A program made the position numbers and the translations under genes. The notes under the pieces were generated by a model. That model saw only the letters and a program-made list of their open reading frames with translations, ran no database searches and had not been told where the DNA came from. A stretch of DNA of 48,434 nt from Alphaproteobacteria bacterium (lineage in GTDB: Bacteria > Pseudomonadota > Alphaproteobacteria > MPNO01 > UBA2964): the NCBI GenBank assembly GCA_009377375.1, contig WHUE01000020.1, positions 1-48,434 of the forward strand. The letters run 5' to 3'. Positions 17,598 through 26,131 of the stretch are shown here, one piece after another (the stretch's first letter is position 1; every line of letters starts with the position of its first letter).

Positions 17598-19649
17598 TTA
17601 TGCAAATCGTCCGTCCCGGCGACAGATCAGCGCGCCCGACTCGTGAACTTCGACGCGCCACCCCGGCGGAATCACCGAGGTGCCCCCCGCCTCCTCGACG
17701 ATGGCAGGGCCGCCGAAGACGCATCCCGCCGGCAGGCGCGCCCGATCCAGCACGGGGCAATCGCACCAGCCGTCGTCGAACCAGACCTTGCGGGTCTCGA
17801 TGGCAGGATCGCCGTTCTGCTCCTGCGCAAAGACGAGGGCAGGCTTGTCGACGATCCCCAGCGCCACGAGCCGGATGTTCACGATCTCGACGTCGTTATT
17901 GAGATCGGCATGGCCGAAGGTCAGCTCATGCGCGGCGGCGAAGGCGCGGCGCAGCCCGTCCCACCCCGGCGCGTCGGGATCGACGCCGACCGCGAGCGTA
18001 TAGGACTGGCCGACATAGCGGGCGTCCACGGCGAAGGCGTAATGCCGGCGGTCGACGGCGAACCCCTCCTCGTCCAGCGTCGCCGCCGCCTCGTCTTGCA
18101 TCCCGGCGGCAACACGCCGCAGTTCCTTCTCCGTCAGCGCTCCAAGCCGTCCGCCCCAGGCGCGCACGTAATCGTGGCGCGCATCGGCGAGCAGCTGCCC
18201 CAGCGCGGACAGATGGCCCGGAAAGCGCGGCACGATCACGTTCGGAATCGCCAGCTCCTCGGCCACCAGGAACACGTGCATCGGCCCCGCCCCGCCGAAC
18301 CCGAGCAGCGCGAAGTCGCGCGGATCGAAACCGCGATGAACCGACACCTCGCGCACCGCGCCCGCCATCTTGGCCACCGCGATCCGGATCACGCCATCGG
18401 CCAGCGTCACCGGGTCGCCGCCACCGAGCGCTTCCGACAGTTCCGCGAAGGCCGCCTCCGCCGCCGCCCCGTCGAGGCGAAGCCCGCCGGCCAGCGACCG
18501 TTCGGTGGGCAGCCGGCCGAGCACAAGATTGGCGTCGGATATGGTCGGCTCGGTCCCGCCCCGGCCGTAGCAGGCGGGCCCGGGCAGCGCGCCGGCGCTT
18601 TTCGGGCCGACTTCCAGCGCGCCGTCCTCACGCACCCAGGCGACGGACCCGCCGCCCGCGCCGATGGTGTGGATGTCGAGCTGGGCGACCTGCAGCGGGC
18701 AGGCGTCGATCTGGTTGTCGTGGGAAATTCGCGGCGCGAGGTTGTGGATCAGGGCCACGTCGGTGCTGGTCCCGCCCATATCGAAAGTGATGCAGTCGCG
18801 AATGCCCGCCATCTCGCAGACCCTTACCGCACCGCCGACGCCGCCGACCGGGCCCGACAGGAACGTGCCGGCCGCGAAGCCGGCCGCCTGATCGAGGGTC
18901 ATCGCCCCGCCGTTGGAGCCCATCACGTTGACCGGCGCCGCCACCCCGTGCGCCGCCAGTTCCGCCGCCAGCCGTTCAAGATAGGCGACGACCACCGGAG
19001 TCAGATAGGCGTTGAGCACGCAGGTGGAGAAGCGGTGGAACTCACCCCGCTCGCTCGCCACCGCGGTCGAGCGGCAAACCGGTACGCCATCCAGCAGATC
19101 CTGCAGCGCGGCCGCCGCGGCACGCTCGTTGGCGTCGTTGGCATAGGCGTTGAGGAAGCCGACGGCGACGGATTCCACGCCTTCGCGCCTCAGCGTCTCC
19201 GCGACATGGGAAAAGTCGATCCCTGCCGCGTCGACCAGCACCGTCCCGTCGGCGGCGACGCGTTCCGCCACCTCCAGCCGCAGCGGGCGGTCGACCAGCG
19301 GTGCTGCGCGGACGAAGCGGATATCGAACAGCCCGCCGGTCAGGCGGCGCGTGCGGCCGATCTCCAGCGTATCGCGGAAACCTTCGGTCGTGACCAGCGC
19401 CGTCTTCGCGCCCTTGCGTTCCAGCAGGGCGTTGGTGGCGATGGTGGTGCCGTGAACGAAGGCACGGATCGCCCCCGGTTCGATGCCGAGCTCCGCCAGC
19501 GCGCCAACCACGCCTTCCCACTGCCGGCCCGGCAGCGACGGCACCTTTGCGCTGAGCAGCGCCTGGCTTTTGGTGTCCAGGCAGAGAACGTCGGTGAAGG
19601 TGCCCCCGACATCGACGCCGATGAGGTAGCGCGGCTGTTCCCTCATCAT
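17598..19649 (-). CDS. Hydantoinase/oxoprolinase subunit A (HyuA-type)
   Basis: This 683-residue ATP-dependent subunit belongs to the HyuA / N-methylhydantoinase / acetone carboxylase beta family. The actin-like ATPase motif GVDVGGTFTDVL opens the protein (about 10-21). HGTTIATNALLERKGA, the second phosphate motif DMGGTSTDVAL and GGAGPMHV follow. With HyuB it would hydrolyse a cyclic amide or lactam at the cost of ATP, in the cytosol. ATG codons at 19649 and 19646 both overlap or abut the hyuB TGA, so the pair is translationally coupled. The exact substrate (hydantoin, 5-oxoproline or other) cannot be told. Confidence 0.9.
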   Translation of the reverse strand: MMREQPRYLIGVDVGGTFTDVLCLDTKSQALLSAKVPSLPGRQWEGVVGALAELGIEPGAIRAFVHGTTIATNALLERKGAKTALVTTEGFRDTLEIGRTRRLTGGLFDIRFVRAAPLVDRPLRLEVAERVAADGTVLVDAAGIDFSHVAETLRREGVESVAVGFLNAYANDANERAAAAALQDLLDGVPVCRSTAVASERGEFHRFSTCVLNAYLTPVVVAYLERLAAELAAHGVAAPVNVMGSNGGAMTLDQAAGFAAGTFLSGPVGGVGGAVRVCEMAGIRDCITFDMGGTSTDVALIHNLAPRISHDNQIDACPLQVAQLDIHTIGAGGGSVAWVREDGALEVGPKSAGALPGPACYGRGGTEPTISDANLVLGRLPTERSLAGGLRLDGAAAEAAFAELSEALGGGDPVTLADGVIRIAVAKMAGAVREVSVHRGFDPRDFALLGFGGAGPMHVFLVAEELAIPNVIVPRFPGHLSALGQLLADARHDYVRAWGGRLGALTEKELRRVAAGMQDEAAATLDEEGFAVDRRHYAFAVDARYVGQSYTLAVGVDPDAPGWDGLRRAFAAAHELTFGHADLNNDVEIVNIRLVALGIVDKPALVFAQEQNGDPAIETRKVWFDDGWCDCPVLDRARLPAGCVFGGPAIVEEAGGTSVIPPGWRVEVHESGALICRRDGRFA

Positions 19650-21661
19650 CACACCGGCGGCGACGCGGCAACGCGGCGAAGCTGCACGACATCGCCGGCG
19701 CCCGCTCCGAGAATGCGCAGCGCCGAGGGACCGACCGTCACCGCGTCCCCGTCGCCGTCGCCGATACGCGCCCAGCCGCGCAACGGCGCGGCGGCGGGAC
19801 CGCACAGCTCCACCAGGCCGCCTTCCGCCGCGCCCAGGCGTTGGGCCAGCCCGCGCGGCAGGAGAAAGCAGCGCCGCGGGCCGTCGAATAGTTCCTCGTT
19901 GCCCGGATTGACCGCGACGCGCAGCCGTGCCGCCTCCAGCGATGCTCGCTTTGCCGCCGTGTCCATCACGTGCGGCGCACCGTCGCCGCCGAGGACGACG
20001 CCGTACCGCTCCGCCGCCTGTTCGGCCGAAAGGTAGCCGCGCCGTACGTCGGCCGCGACGCGCGCCGGGTCGCGCCTCAGCGCGTCGCCGTGACCGCCGC
20101 CGCCCGCCGTCTCCTCGCGCACGATGTCGCCCGGTCGCAGGGGAAAGCCCGAAACCTTGCCGGGCACGTCGGACGGCTCCACCGTCTCGCCGGCGCGGAT
20201 CACCGTGAAGCGGTTGGCCGCGCTGGCCGCGCCGCCCGCCACGCCATAGGGCGGGATCGCATTCTTTTCCGACAGCACCGAAAGCGTCGCGCCGTCCTTG
20301 AGAATTCGGATGTCGCGACGCAGCCCGAACCCGCCGCGATATGCGCCGTCGCCGCAGGATCCCTGGCGGATCTCGCAGCGTTCCACACGAAGCGGGTACT
20401 GCGCCTCCACCGTCTCCGCCGACTGGATGGAGTTGAAATCGCCCTCGTTGTAGCTGCGCACCGCGTTGCTGCCGTCCACGCCATGCGAGGCGCCGGTGCC
20501 GCCCGCCGGCCATTCGTAATGAATCCACGACCCGCCGCCGGGACGCGGTCCGGCGATATGGACATGGTTCGCCCCGCCCTTCAGGTCGCCGACGCTCATC
20601 TCCGGCACCACCTGCCCCATCGCCGCGGCGACGACCGAGTCGATCAGGAACTTCACCTCCGCCATGCCACCGCAGGGCGCGTTCTCGCGCGCATTGATGA
20701 AGCTGCGCTCGGGCGCGATCACCGAGATCGGATCGAACGAGCCGTGGTTGATCGGGGTCCTGGGGTCCAGGAACGCCTTGACGATGGTGCCCACCGCGTT
20801 GAACGCCATTGCCGGCCCGCAATTGGTCGGCCCGTTGGTCTGGACCGAGGTTCCGGTGAAATCCGCCGCAATCGCGTCTCCCGCCACGGTCAGCTTCAGG
20901 CGCACGACCAGCGGGTCGGGGTTGGAGCCGTCGCTCTCGATATAGCCTTCGGCGAAATAGTCGCCGTCCGGACATTCCGCGATCCGCGCCCGCATCTGGC
21001 GTTCGGACCGCGCCATCAGCTCCTCGATCCCGTCCAGCAGCGCGCCGCCGCCGAACCGCGCGAACAGCCGGCCGAGATGTTCCGCCGCCTTGCGGCCGGT
21101 GCCGAGCATGGCGTTGAAGTCGCCGATACGCTCCTCCGGCCCGCGCATGTTGGACCACAGCAGGCCGAGCACGCCCCCGTCCATCCGGCCGCGATGGCAG
21201 ATGCGGGTCGGCGGAATGCGGATGCCTTCCTGGCAGATCTCCTTCACCCGCCCGGACAGGCTGCCCGGTGTCATCCCGCCGACATCGTTCCAGTGGCAGC
21301 GGATGGCGGCGAACATCGCCAGCTTTCCGTCGTGGAACACCGGGTGCAGCAGCAGCACGTCGTTGAGATGCGTGCCCCCGCTATAGGGATCGTTGTGCAG
21401 GAACAGGTCGCCTTCATTGATGTCGCCCTCGAAGGCGCGGACGACCTCCCGGGTCGAATAGGGCACGGCGAAGATATGGATCGGATGATCGGCCAGCCCC
21501 TGCGCCACCTGGCGGCCGTCGGCCGACATCAGGGCGCAGGAGAAGTCGTGACCCTCGTAGATGATGGCCGCGTAGGACGAATGGATGATGTTCGCCCGCA
21601 TCTCGTTGACCACGGCGATCAGCGATTCGCGGATCAGCTCCAGCCGGACCAGCTCGTTCAT
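19649..21661 (-). CDS. Hydantoinase/oxoprolinase subunit B (HyuB-type) with C-terminal extension
   Basis: This 670-residue partner of HyuA has the family segments RANIIHSSYAAIIYEGHDFS, HNDPYSGGTHLNDV and RCHWNDVGGMTPGS, then GDYFAEGYIESDG and TNGPTNCGPAMAFN, and ends its core with the glycine-rich TAGGGGHGDALRRDP. About 110 further residues follow the core, with a stretch ending RILGAGAGDVVQLRRV that looks like a small beta-barrel. Most HyuB proteins stop sooner, so this is an added domain. The start MNELVRLELIRESL at 21661 is standard. The perfect palindrome at 21720-21747 lies 58 bases upstream and likely controls it. Confidence 0.9.
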   Translation of the reverse strand: MNELVRLELIRESLIAVVNEMRANIIHSSYAAIIYEGHDFSCALMSADGRQVAQGLADHPIHIFAVPYSTREVVRAFEGDINEGDLFLHNDPYSGGTHLNDVLLLHPVFHDGKLAMFAAIRCHWNDVGGMTPGSLSGRVKEICQEGIRIPPTRICHRGRMDGGVLGLLWSNMRGPEERIGDFNAMLGTGRKAAEHLGRLFARFGGGALLDGIEELMARSERQMRARIAECPDGDYFAEGYIESDGSNPDPLVVRLKLTVAGDAIAADFTGTSVQTNGPTNCGPAMAFNAVGTIVKAFLDPRTPINHGSFDPISVIAPERSFINARENAPCGGMAEVKFLIDSVVAAAMGQVVPEMSVGDLKGGANHVHIAGPRPGGGSWIHYEWPAGGTGASHGVDGSNAVRSYNEGDFNSIQSAETVEAQYPLRVERCEIRQGSCGDGAYRGGFGLRRDIRILKDGATLSVLSEKNAIPPYGVAGGAASAANRFTVIRAGETVEPSDVPGKVSGFPLRPGDIVREETAGGGGHGDALRRDPARVAADVRRGYLSAEQAAERYGVVLGGDGAPHVMDTAAKRASLEAARLRVAVNPGNEELFDGPRRCFLLPRGLAQRLGAAEGGLVELCGPAAAPLRGWARIGDGDGDAVTVGPSALRILGAGAGDVVQLRRVAASPPV

Positions 21662-21719
21662 CGGTTCGTCGCGCCTTTCATCGCGGCCGGACGTTATCAC
21701 CACCCCCTGGCCGCGCCAA

Positions 21720-21747
21720 CAGAATTTTACACTAGTGTAAAATTCTG
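21720..21747. promoter_or_regulatory. 28-base perfect palindrome, shared operator copy 1
   Basis: The bases from 21720 to 21747 are a perfect inverted repeat centred on CTAG, with core TTTTACACTAGTGTAAAA. It stands in the 234-base divergent region between hyuB (start 21661) and the CoA ligase (start 21896). The same 20-base core recurs at 28582-28601. Size, symmetry and AT-rich arms fit a TetR-family operator; the TetR gene at 29809-30453 is the nearest candidate. Confidence 0.8.
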
Positions 21748-21895
21748 GCGCCCTTCCCGAAACCCCTGTAAAACCGCCCTGGATGATCGCGCTCGCCTTC
21801 CCCGACGGCGCCGGCACCGTGACCGGCTTAGCACAACTCGTCGAAGCGGGCGCGCGCCGGGGCAGCGCCCTCGCCGAAAGCTGAACGAACACACC

Positions 21896-23545
21896 ATGTC
21901 CGAGCCGAGCATCCACGTCGATACCTTCATCCGCGACAACCTGCCGCCCCGCGAGCTGTGGCCGGAGATGGACTATTCGGTCCTGCCGGAACTGGTGGCC
22001 TACCCGTCCCGGATGAACGCGGCGGTGGAGCTGCTGGACATGGCCGTGCCCGCCTATGCGGACGCGCCGGCGGTGAAATGCGGGGAGACGGTCTGGACCT
22101 ATGCCGAGCTGCTGTTCCTGTCCAACCGCATCGCGCGGGTGCTGGTTGAGGATCACGGCCTGGTCCCCGGCGAGCGCGTCATCCTGCGCGGCGCAAACCA
22201 CCCGATGCTGGTCGCCGCCTGGTTCGGCGTGCTCAAGGCCGGCGGCATCGCGATCTCCACCATGCCGGTGCTGCGTGAGCGCGAGCTCGCCTACATGATG
22301 GACAAGGCGCGGGTGCAGCTCGCCATTTCCGATATCCGCCTGAAGGACGACATAGAGGCCGCCGCGGCGAAATCCGCCACCATGCGCGCGGTGATCTGGT
22401 ACGGCGGCGAGGGCGAGGACATGCTGGAGACCCGGGCGGGAACGAAGCCCCCCGCCTTCGCCAACGTGAACACCGCCGCCGACGATCCGGCCATCATCGG
22501 CTTCACCTCCGGGTCCACCGGCACGCCGAAAGGCACGATCCATTTCCACCGCGACATCCTGGCGGTGGCCGATACCTTCATCCGCCACGTGGTGAAGATC
22601 CGGCCCGGCGACATCGTCTGTGGCAGCCCGCAGATCGCCTTCCTGTACGGGCTCTGCGCCTATATTCCGGACACGATGCGCTTCGGCGCCTGCGCCGTGC
22701 TGCTGGAACGCGGCACGCCTGAGGCCCTGCTCCGGACCATCCAGGACGAAAAGGCCACCGTCTGCTTCTCCACCCCGTCCGGCTACAAGCTGATGCTGGA
22801 TGCGGCCGAGGGCTACGACCTGTCCAGCCTGCGCGTCTGCGTCGCCGGCGGCGAGCCGCTGGCGCCGGCGGTGTTCCAGGGCTGGCGCGAACGCACCGGC
22901 GTGAAGATCATCAACGGGCTCGGCATTTCCGAACTGCTGCACATCTTCATCTCCGCCGCCGACGGAGACATAAGGCCCGGCACCATTGGCAAGGCGGTGC
23001 CGGGCTTCCAGGTGCGCGTCGTGGACGGGAACATGAACGACACCGCGCCCGGCGAGATCGGCCAGATGATCGTCAAGGGCCCCAACGGCTGCCGCTATCT
23101 CGACGATATCGAGCGCCAGCGCGCCTATGTCCGCGACGGGTGGAACCTGTCCGGCGATCTCTGCCGCCGCGACGCGGATGGATACTTTTCCTACGAGGCC
23201 CGCACCGACGACATGATCCTGACCGGCGGCTACAACGTCTCCGGCCTCGAGGTCGAGGCGGTGCTGCTGGAGCATCCGAAGGTGGCCGAATGCGCCGTCG
23301 TCGGCACGCCCGATCCGGACCGCGGCGAGGTGGTCAAGGCCTTCGTCAGCCTGCGCGATCCGGCCGAGGCCAGCGAGGCCACCGCCCGGGAGCTCCAGGA
23401 TCACGTGAAAGCGCAGATTTCCGCCTTCAAATACCCCCGCCGGGTGGAGTTCATGGACGAACTGCCCCACACCGCCAACGGAAAGATCCAGCGCGGCGCA
23501 CTCCGCCAGATGGAGCGTGAACGGGCGGTCGGCGGGGCCGGGTGA
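21896..23545 (+). CDS. Acyl-CoA synthetase, 2-aminobenzoate/benzoate-CoA ligase type
   Basis: This 549-residue adenylate-forming ligase activates a carboxylate, probably aromatic, to its CoA thioester. The phosphate loop TSGSTGTPKG is at 204-213, and the A8-type hinge region lies around RTDDMILTGGYNVSG. The catalytic lysine is Lys530 in TANGKIQRG. The N-terminal block NLPPRELWPEM and the overall layout match benzoate- and 2-aminobenzoate-CoA ligases rather than acetyl- or fatty-acyl synthetases. The start at 21896 has only a weak ribosome site. It heads a rightward operon with a nitroreductase and a PDR-type reductase, under the palindrome at 21720. Anthranilate as substrate is a family-based inference. 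Confidence 0.87.
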   Translation: MSEPSIHVDTFIRDNLPPRELWPEMDYSVLPELVAYPSRMNAAVELLDMAVPAYADAPAVKCGETVWTYAELLFLSNRIARVLVEDHGLVPGERVILRGANHPMLVAAWFGVLKAGGIAISTMPVLRERELAYMMDKARVQLAISDIRLKDDIEAAAAKSATMRAVIWYGGEGEDMLETRAGTKPPAFANVNTAADDPAIIGFTSGSTGTPKGTIHFHRDILAVADTFIRHVVKIRPGDIVCGSPQIAFLYGLCAYIPDTMRFGACAVLLERGTPEALLRTIQDEKATVCFSTPSGYKLMLDAAEGYDLSSLRVCVAGGEPLAPAVFQGWRERTGVKIINGLGISELLHIFISAADGDIRPGTIGKAVPGFQVRVVDGNMNDTAPGEIGQMIVKGPNGCRYLDDIERQRAYVRDGWNLSGDLCRRDADGYFSYEARTDDMILTGGYNVSGLEVEAVLLEHPKVAECAVVGTPDPDRGEVVKAFVSLRDPAEASEATARELQDHVKAQISAFKYPRRVEFMDELPHTANGKIQRGALRQMERERAVGGAG

Positions 23546-23622
23546 CATTCGTCCGGGGCGCCCTATATCAGCCTGCGCGATAAACTTGCATTCGAGTACC
23601 AGAATTGGGATAACGACACGCC

Positions 23623-24207
23623 ATGAACACCGAAATGCTCGATTTCCTGCTCAATCGCCGCTCCATCCTGGTGCGGAACATGACCGGTCCGGGGCCGGAC
23701 GACGAGGCGCTGGAGCGGATTCTGCGCGCCGGGATGCGGGTGCCCGATCACGGGCGGCTCACCCCGTGGCGCTTCATCGTCCTGCGCGGCGACGCCCGCG
23801 AGGCGATGGGTGCCGTGCTGGGCGAGGCCTTCCGCAAGGCCCATCCGGACTGCATCGAGGAACAGGTGGAGATCGAGCGCGAGCGCTTCGTCCGCGCGCC
23901 GGTGGTGGTCGCCGTGGTGTCGCGCACCAACCCCGCGCACAAGATCCCGGAATGGGAGCAGATACTGTCCGCCGGTGCGGCCTGCCAGAACATGCTGACC
24001 GCCGCGCTCTCCATGGGGCTGGCGGCCCAGTGGGTCACCGAATGGCCTGCCTATAACGACGACGTGAAGCGCGCGCTCGGCGCCGCTCCCGCCAACCGGA
24101 TCGCCGGGTTCCTCTATTTCGGCTCGACGACGGAAGCCCCGACGGATCGCGAGCGGCCGGACTATGCCGACATCGTCTCCGAATGGACCGGCCCGGCCGC
24201 ATCGTAA
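23623..24207 (+). CDS. Nitroreductase-family FMN oxidoreductase
   Basis: This 194-residue nitroreductase-fold protein shows LLNRRSI near the N-terminus (phosphate-binding Arg pair), MRVPDHGRLTPWRFIV, and the later AACQNMLTAALSMGLAAQW helix. It would bind FMN and use NAD(P)H, in the cytosol. It lies 77 bases after the CoA ligase and 28 bases before a PDR/VanB reductase, all rightward. The operon suggests reduction or oxidation of an aromatic CoA ester or a nitro/quinone intermediate, but nothing in the sequence fixes the substrate. The start at 23623 gives normal family length. Confidence 0.88.
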   Translation: MNTEMLDFLLNRRSILVRNMTGPGPDDEALERILRAGMRVPDHGRLTPWRFIVLRGDAREAMGAVLGEAFRKAHPDCIEEQVEIERERFVRAPVVVAVVSRTNPAHKIPEWEQILSAGAACQNMLTAALSMGLAAQWVTEWPAYNDDVKRALGAAPANRIAGFLYFGSTTEAPTDRERPDYADIVSEWTGPAAS

Positions 24208-24235
24208 CCGGCAACCAGCACCGAGGAAGGAGCGT

Positions 24236-25225
24236 ATGGCCGACATCAAGGTCAAGGTAAGCAGGATCGAGGCGCTGACCCCCGACATCAAGATGTTCGA
24301 GTTCGTCGCCGCCGAGGACGGGGCGGAATTGCCGCTGTTCGAGGCCGGCGCCCATATCGACGTGCATACCGGCGCGGGCGTGCGGCGCTCCTATTCGCTG
24401 GCCAACGACCCGGACGAGACCACGCGCTACGTCACCGCCGTACTGCACGAGTTGAAGGGCGGCGGCGGCTCCAGATGGATGCACGCGTCCGTAAAGGAAG
24501 GTGACGTACTGACCGTGACGGCGCCCAGCAACCAGTTTCCACTGACGGACGAGGCGGGCTTCCACCTGCTGATCGGCGGCGGAATCGGCATCACGCCGCT
24601 GCTGGCGATGGGCTACGCCCTCGCCCGCCGCGAGGAGGACTACCACCTCTACTACTGCACCCGGTCGCCGGAAGCGACGGCGTTCGTGGACGAGGTGAAG
24701 ACCGTGTTCGGCGATCGTGTTACCTTCATCCATGATGGTGGCAACGTTACCAAAGGCATTGATCTCAAAGAACTTCTGGCCGAGCCTACGGAAGACGCCC
24801 ATCTCTATGTCTGCGGCCCCGCCGGGCTGATCAAGGCCGCGCGCGAAACCGCCGGCGGCGCGGGCTGGCCGGAGGACCGCGTCCATTTCGAGTTGTTCGC
24901 CAGCACCCGTTCGGACGAGGAAAAGGCCGAGGCCGCCGCGGCGGCCGGCGCCGACGAGTCGTTCGAGATCGAGCTGGCGCAGAGCGGTCTGACGCTGACC
25001 GTGCCGGCCGACAAGACGATCCTCGACGTGCTGATGGAGAACGGCATCCCCGTCATGTACACCTGCGAGGACGGCTGGTGCGGCAACTGCCAGATCCCGT
25101 TGCTGGGGGGCAAGGCGGACCACCGCGACGAGGTGCTGACCGACGAGGAGAAGGAAGAGAACTCCAAGATCCAGGTCTGCATCTCCCGCGCCAGGCCGGG
25201 CGAGAAGCTGATCCTGGATATCTGA
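24236..25225 (+). CDS. PDR/VanB-family flavin and [2Fe-2S] oxidoreductase
   Basis: This 329-residue reductase has domain order FMN/FAD, NAD(P), then C-terminal plant-type ferredoxin. That is the phthalate dioxygenase reductase layout, the reverse of the reductase at 5288. Motifs are RRSYSLANDP (flavin), GGGIGITPLLAM (nucleotide), YVCGPAGLI, and the cluster ligands in CEDGWCGNC with a fourth cysteine in QVCISRARPGE. The ATG at 24236 follows GAGGAAGGAGCG, a strong site. No oxygenase gene stands beside it; its partner could be the nitroreductase's pathway or an oxygenase elsewhere. It ends just before a terminator. Confidence 0.9.
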   Translation: MADIKVKVSRIEALTPDIKMFEFVAAEDGAELPLFEAGAHIDVHTGAGVRRSYSLANDPDETTRYVTAVLHELKGGGGSRWMHASVKEGDVLTVTAPSNQFPLTDEAGFHLLIGGGIGITPLLAMGYALARREEDYHLYYCTRSPEATAFVDEVKTVFGDRVTFIHDGGNVTKGIDLKELLAEPTEDAHLYVCGPAGLIKAARETAGGAGWPEDRVHFELFASTRSDEEKAEAAAAAGADESFEIELAQSGLTLTVPADKTILDVLMENGIPVMYTCEDGWCGNCQIPLLGGKADHRDEVLTDEEKEENSKIQVCISRARPGEKLILDI

Positions 25226-25257
25226 CTCCTGCGGCGCTCATTCGAGACGGAATCGAA

Positions 25258-25288
25258 AAACCCCGACCGGGTTCACCGGCCGGGGTTT
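25258..25288. terminator. Bidirectional rho-independent terminator
   Basis: AAACCCCGACCGG (25258-25270) and CCGGCCGGGGTTT (25276-25288) pair with one mismatch around a 5-base loop, with an A-run on the left and T-run on the right. It lies between the rightward reductase stop (25225) and the leftward encapsulin stop (25313) and can serve both. Confidence 0.85.
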
Positions 25289-25312
25289 GCGTCTGTGGGC
25301 CGCGCGCCGCCG

Positions 25313-26128
25313 TTACTTCTTGCTGGTATAGACCAGCGGGACGGCCGCCTCCGGCGAAAGGGCGCGGAAGGTAAAGCTCTCCTGCAGATACAGGTTTACC
25401 TTGTCCGCCGTATGCGACAGGTAGCCGATGGAGAAATCCTGCCCCACGGTCAGCTCGAAATCGCCGCCGCGCATGCTCACGATGGAGGCGCCGTCCACCG
25501 CCGGCGCCCGCACGATGGGCCCGTCCACGAGCTGCTTGATGAAGTGGACGACCGGGTGGCCGCTCGGCGTCATCGTCTGGGTCAGCCCCGTATAGCAGCG
25601 CGGGCCGAGGGCGATCGCGTAGGGACCGGCGATGCCGTTCAGCTGTAGCCGGCTGACCGCCTCGGCGACCACCGCAGGGTACTGGATATAGTTCGCCGGG
25701 ATCGGGATGGCCTCGTCCTTGGTCGCCTGGTTGATACCGGTGATGCCCGCCGCGGCGTAACCATGAAACACGGCGCCGTCCTCCGCCATGGCGATCTTAC
25801 GGGCCGCGTCCTGCAGCGCCCCCAGGTCGGGATCGCGGGCACCGCGGGCGATGTCGTCGAGCTCGTCACGCGACAGTTCGAACGGCATGCGGAGCTCGAC
25901 CAGCGGCTGGGATGTGCGCAGCCTCGCCTCGATTCCGGCCGCAGGAGCGCGTGAGACGCGTCCGGCGCGCCCCAGATCGACGGCGCTGTGATCCCAGCCC
26001 AGCGGGCCGGCGAAATCCACGATCTTCCGCGCCGCCAGCGTGACCTTCAGCGTCCGGCGCGCCTCTTCCTCGATCTCCTCCCATGCCTTTTCGCAGATAG
26101 GGGCCAGTTCGCGATACAGATTGTTCAT
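25313..26128 (-). CDS. Encapsulin nanocompartment shell protein (family 1)
   Basis: This 271-residue HK97-fold shell protein assembles into a closed protein cage in the cytoplasm and packs cargo carrying a C-terminal targeting peptide. Recognisable family segments are the N-terminal LYRELAPICEKAWEEIEEEA, RKIVDFAGPLGWDHSAVDLG, and the C-terminal DFSIGYLSHTADKVNLYLQESFTF-type region (about 233-256). Length matches family 1 encapsulins (about 265-285). The start at 26128 is 3 bases after the ferritin-like cargo stop, so the two are coupled. Older databases name this family linocin M18 or bacteriocin; the cargo gene makes iron storage the likely job. No phage genes are nearby. Confidence 0.95.
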   Translation of the reverse strand: MNNLYRELAPICEKAWEEIEEEARRTLKVTLAARKIVDFAGPLGWDHSAVDLGRAGRVSRAPAAGIEARLRTSQPLVELRMPFELSRDELDDIARGARDPDLGALQDAARKIAMAEDGAVFHGYAAAGITGINQATKDEAIPIPANYIQYPAVVAEAVSRLQLNGIAGPYAIALGPRCYTGLTQTMTPSGHPVVHFIKQLVDGPIVRAPAVDGASIVSMRGGDFELTVGQDFSIGYLSHTADKVNLYLQESFTFRALSPEAAVPLVYTSKK

Positions 26129-26131
26129 GGC

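Noticed and set aside
16062..20036. A 1324-codon open frame on the plus strand, antisense to the aminotransferase and hyuA
   Set aside because: Its translation is rich in Arg, His, Gln and Ala without domains, and the opposite strand encodes clear conserved enzymes. Long antisense frames are common at this GC content.
25313..26128. Phage capsid or linocin bacteriocin interpretation
   Set aside because: The HK97-like shell is directly coupled to a ferritin cargo with a targeting peptide, and there are no phage genes, so encapsulin is the better call.
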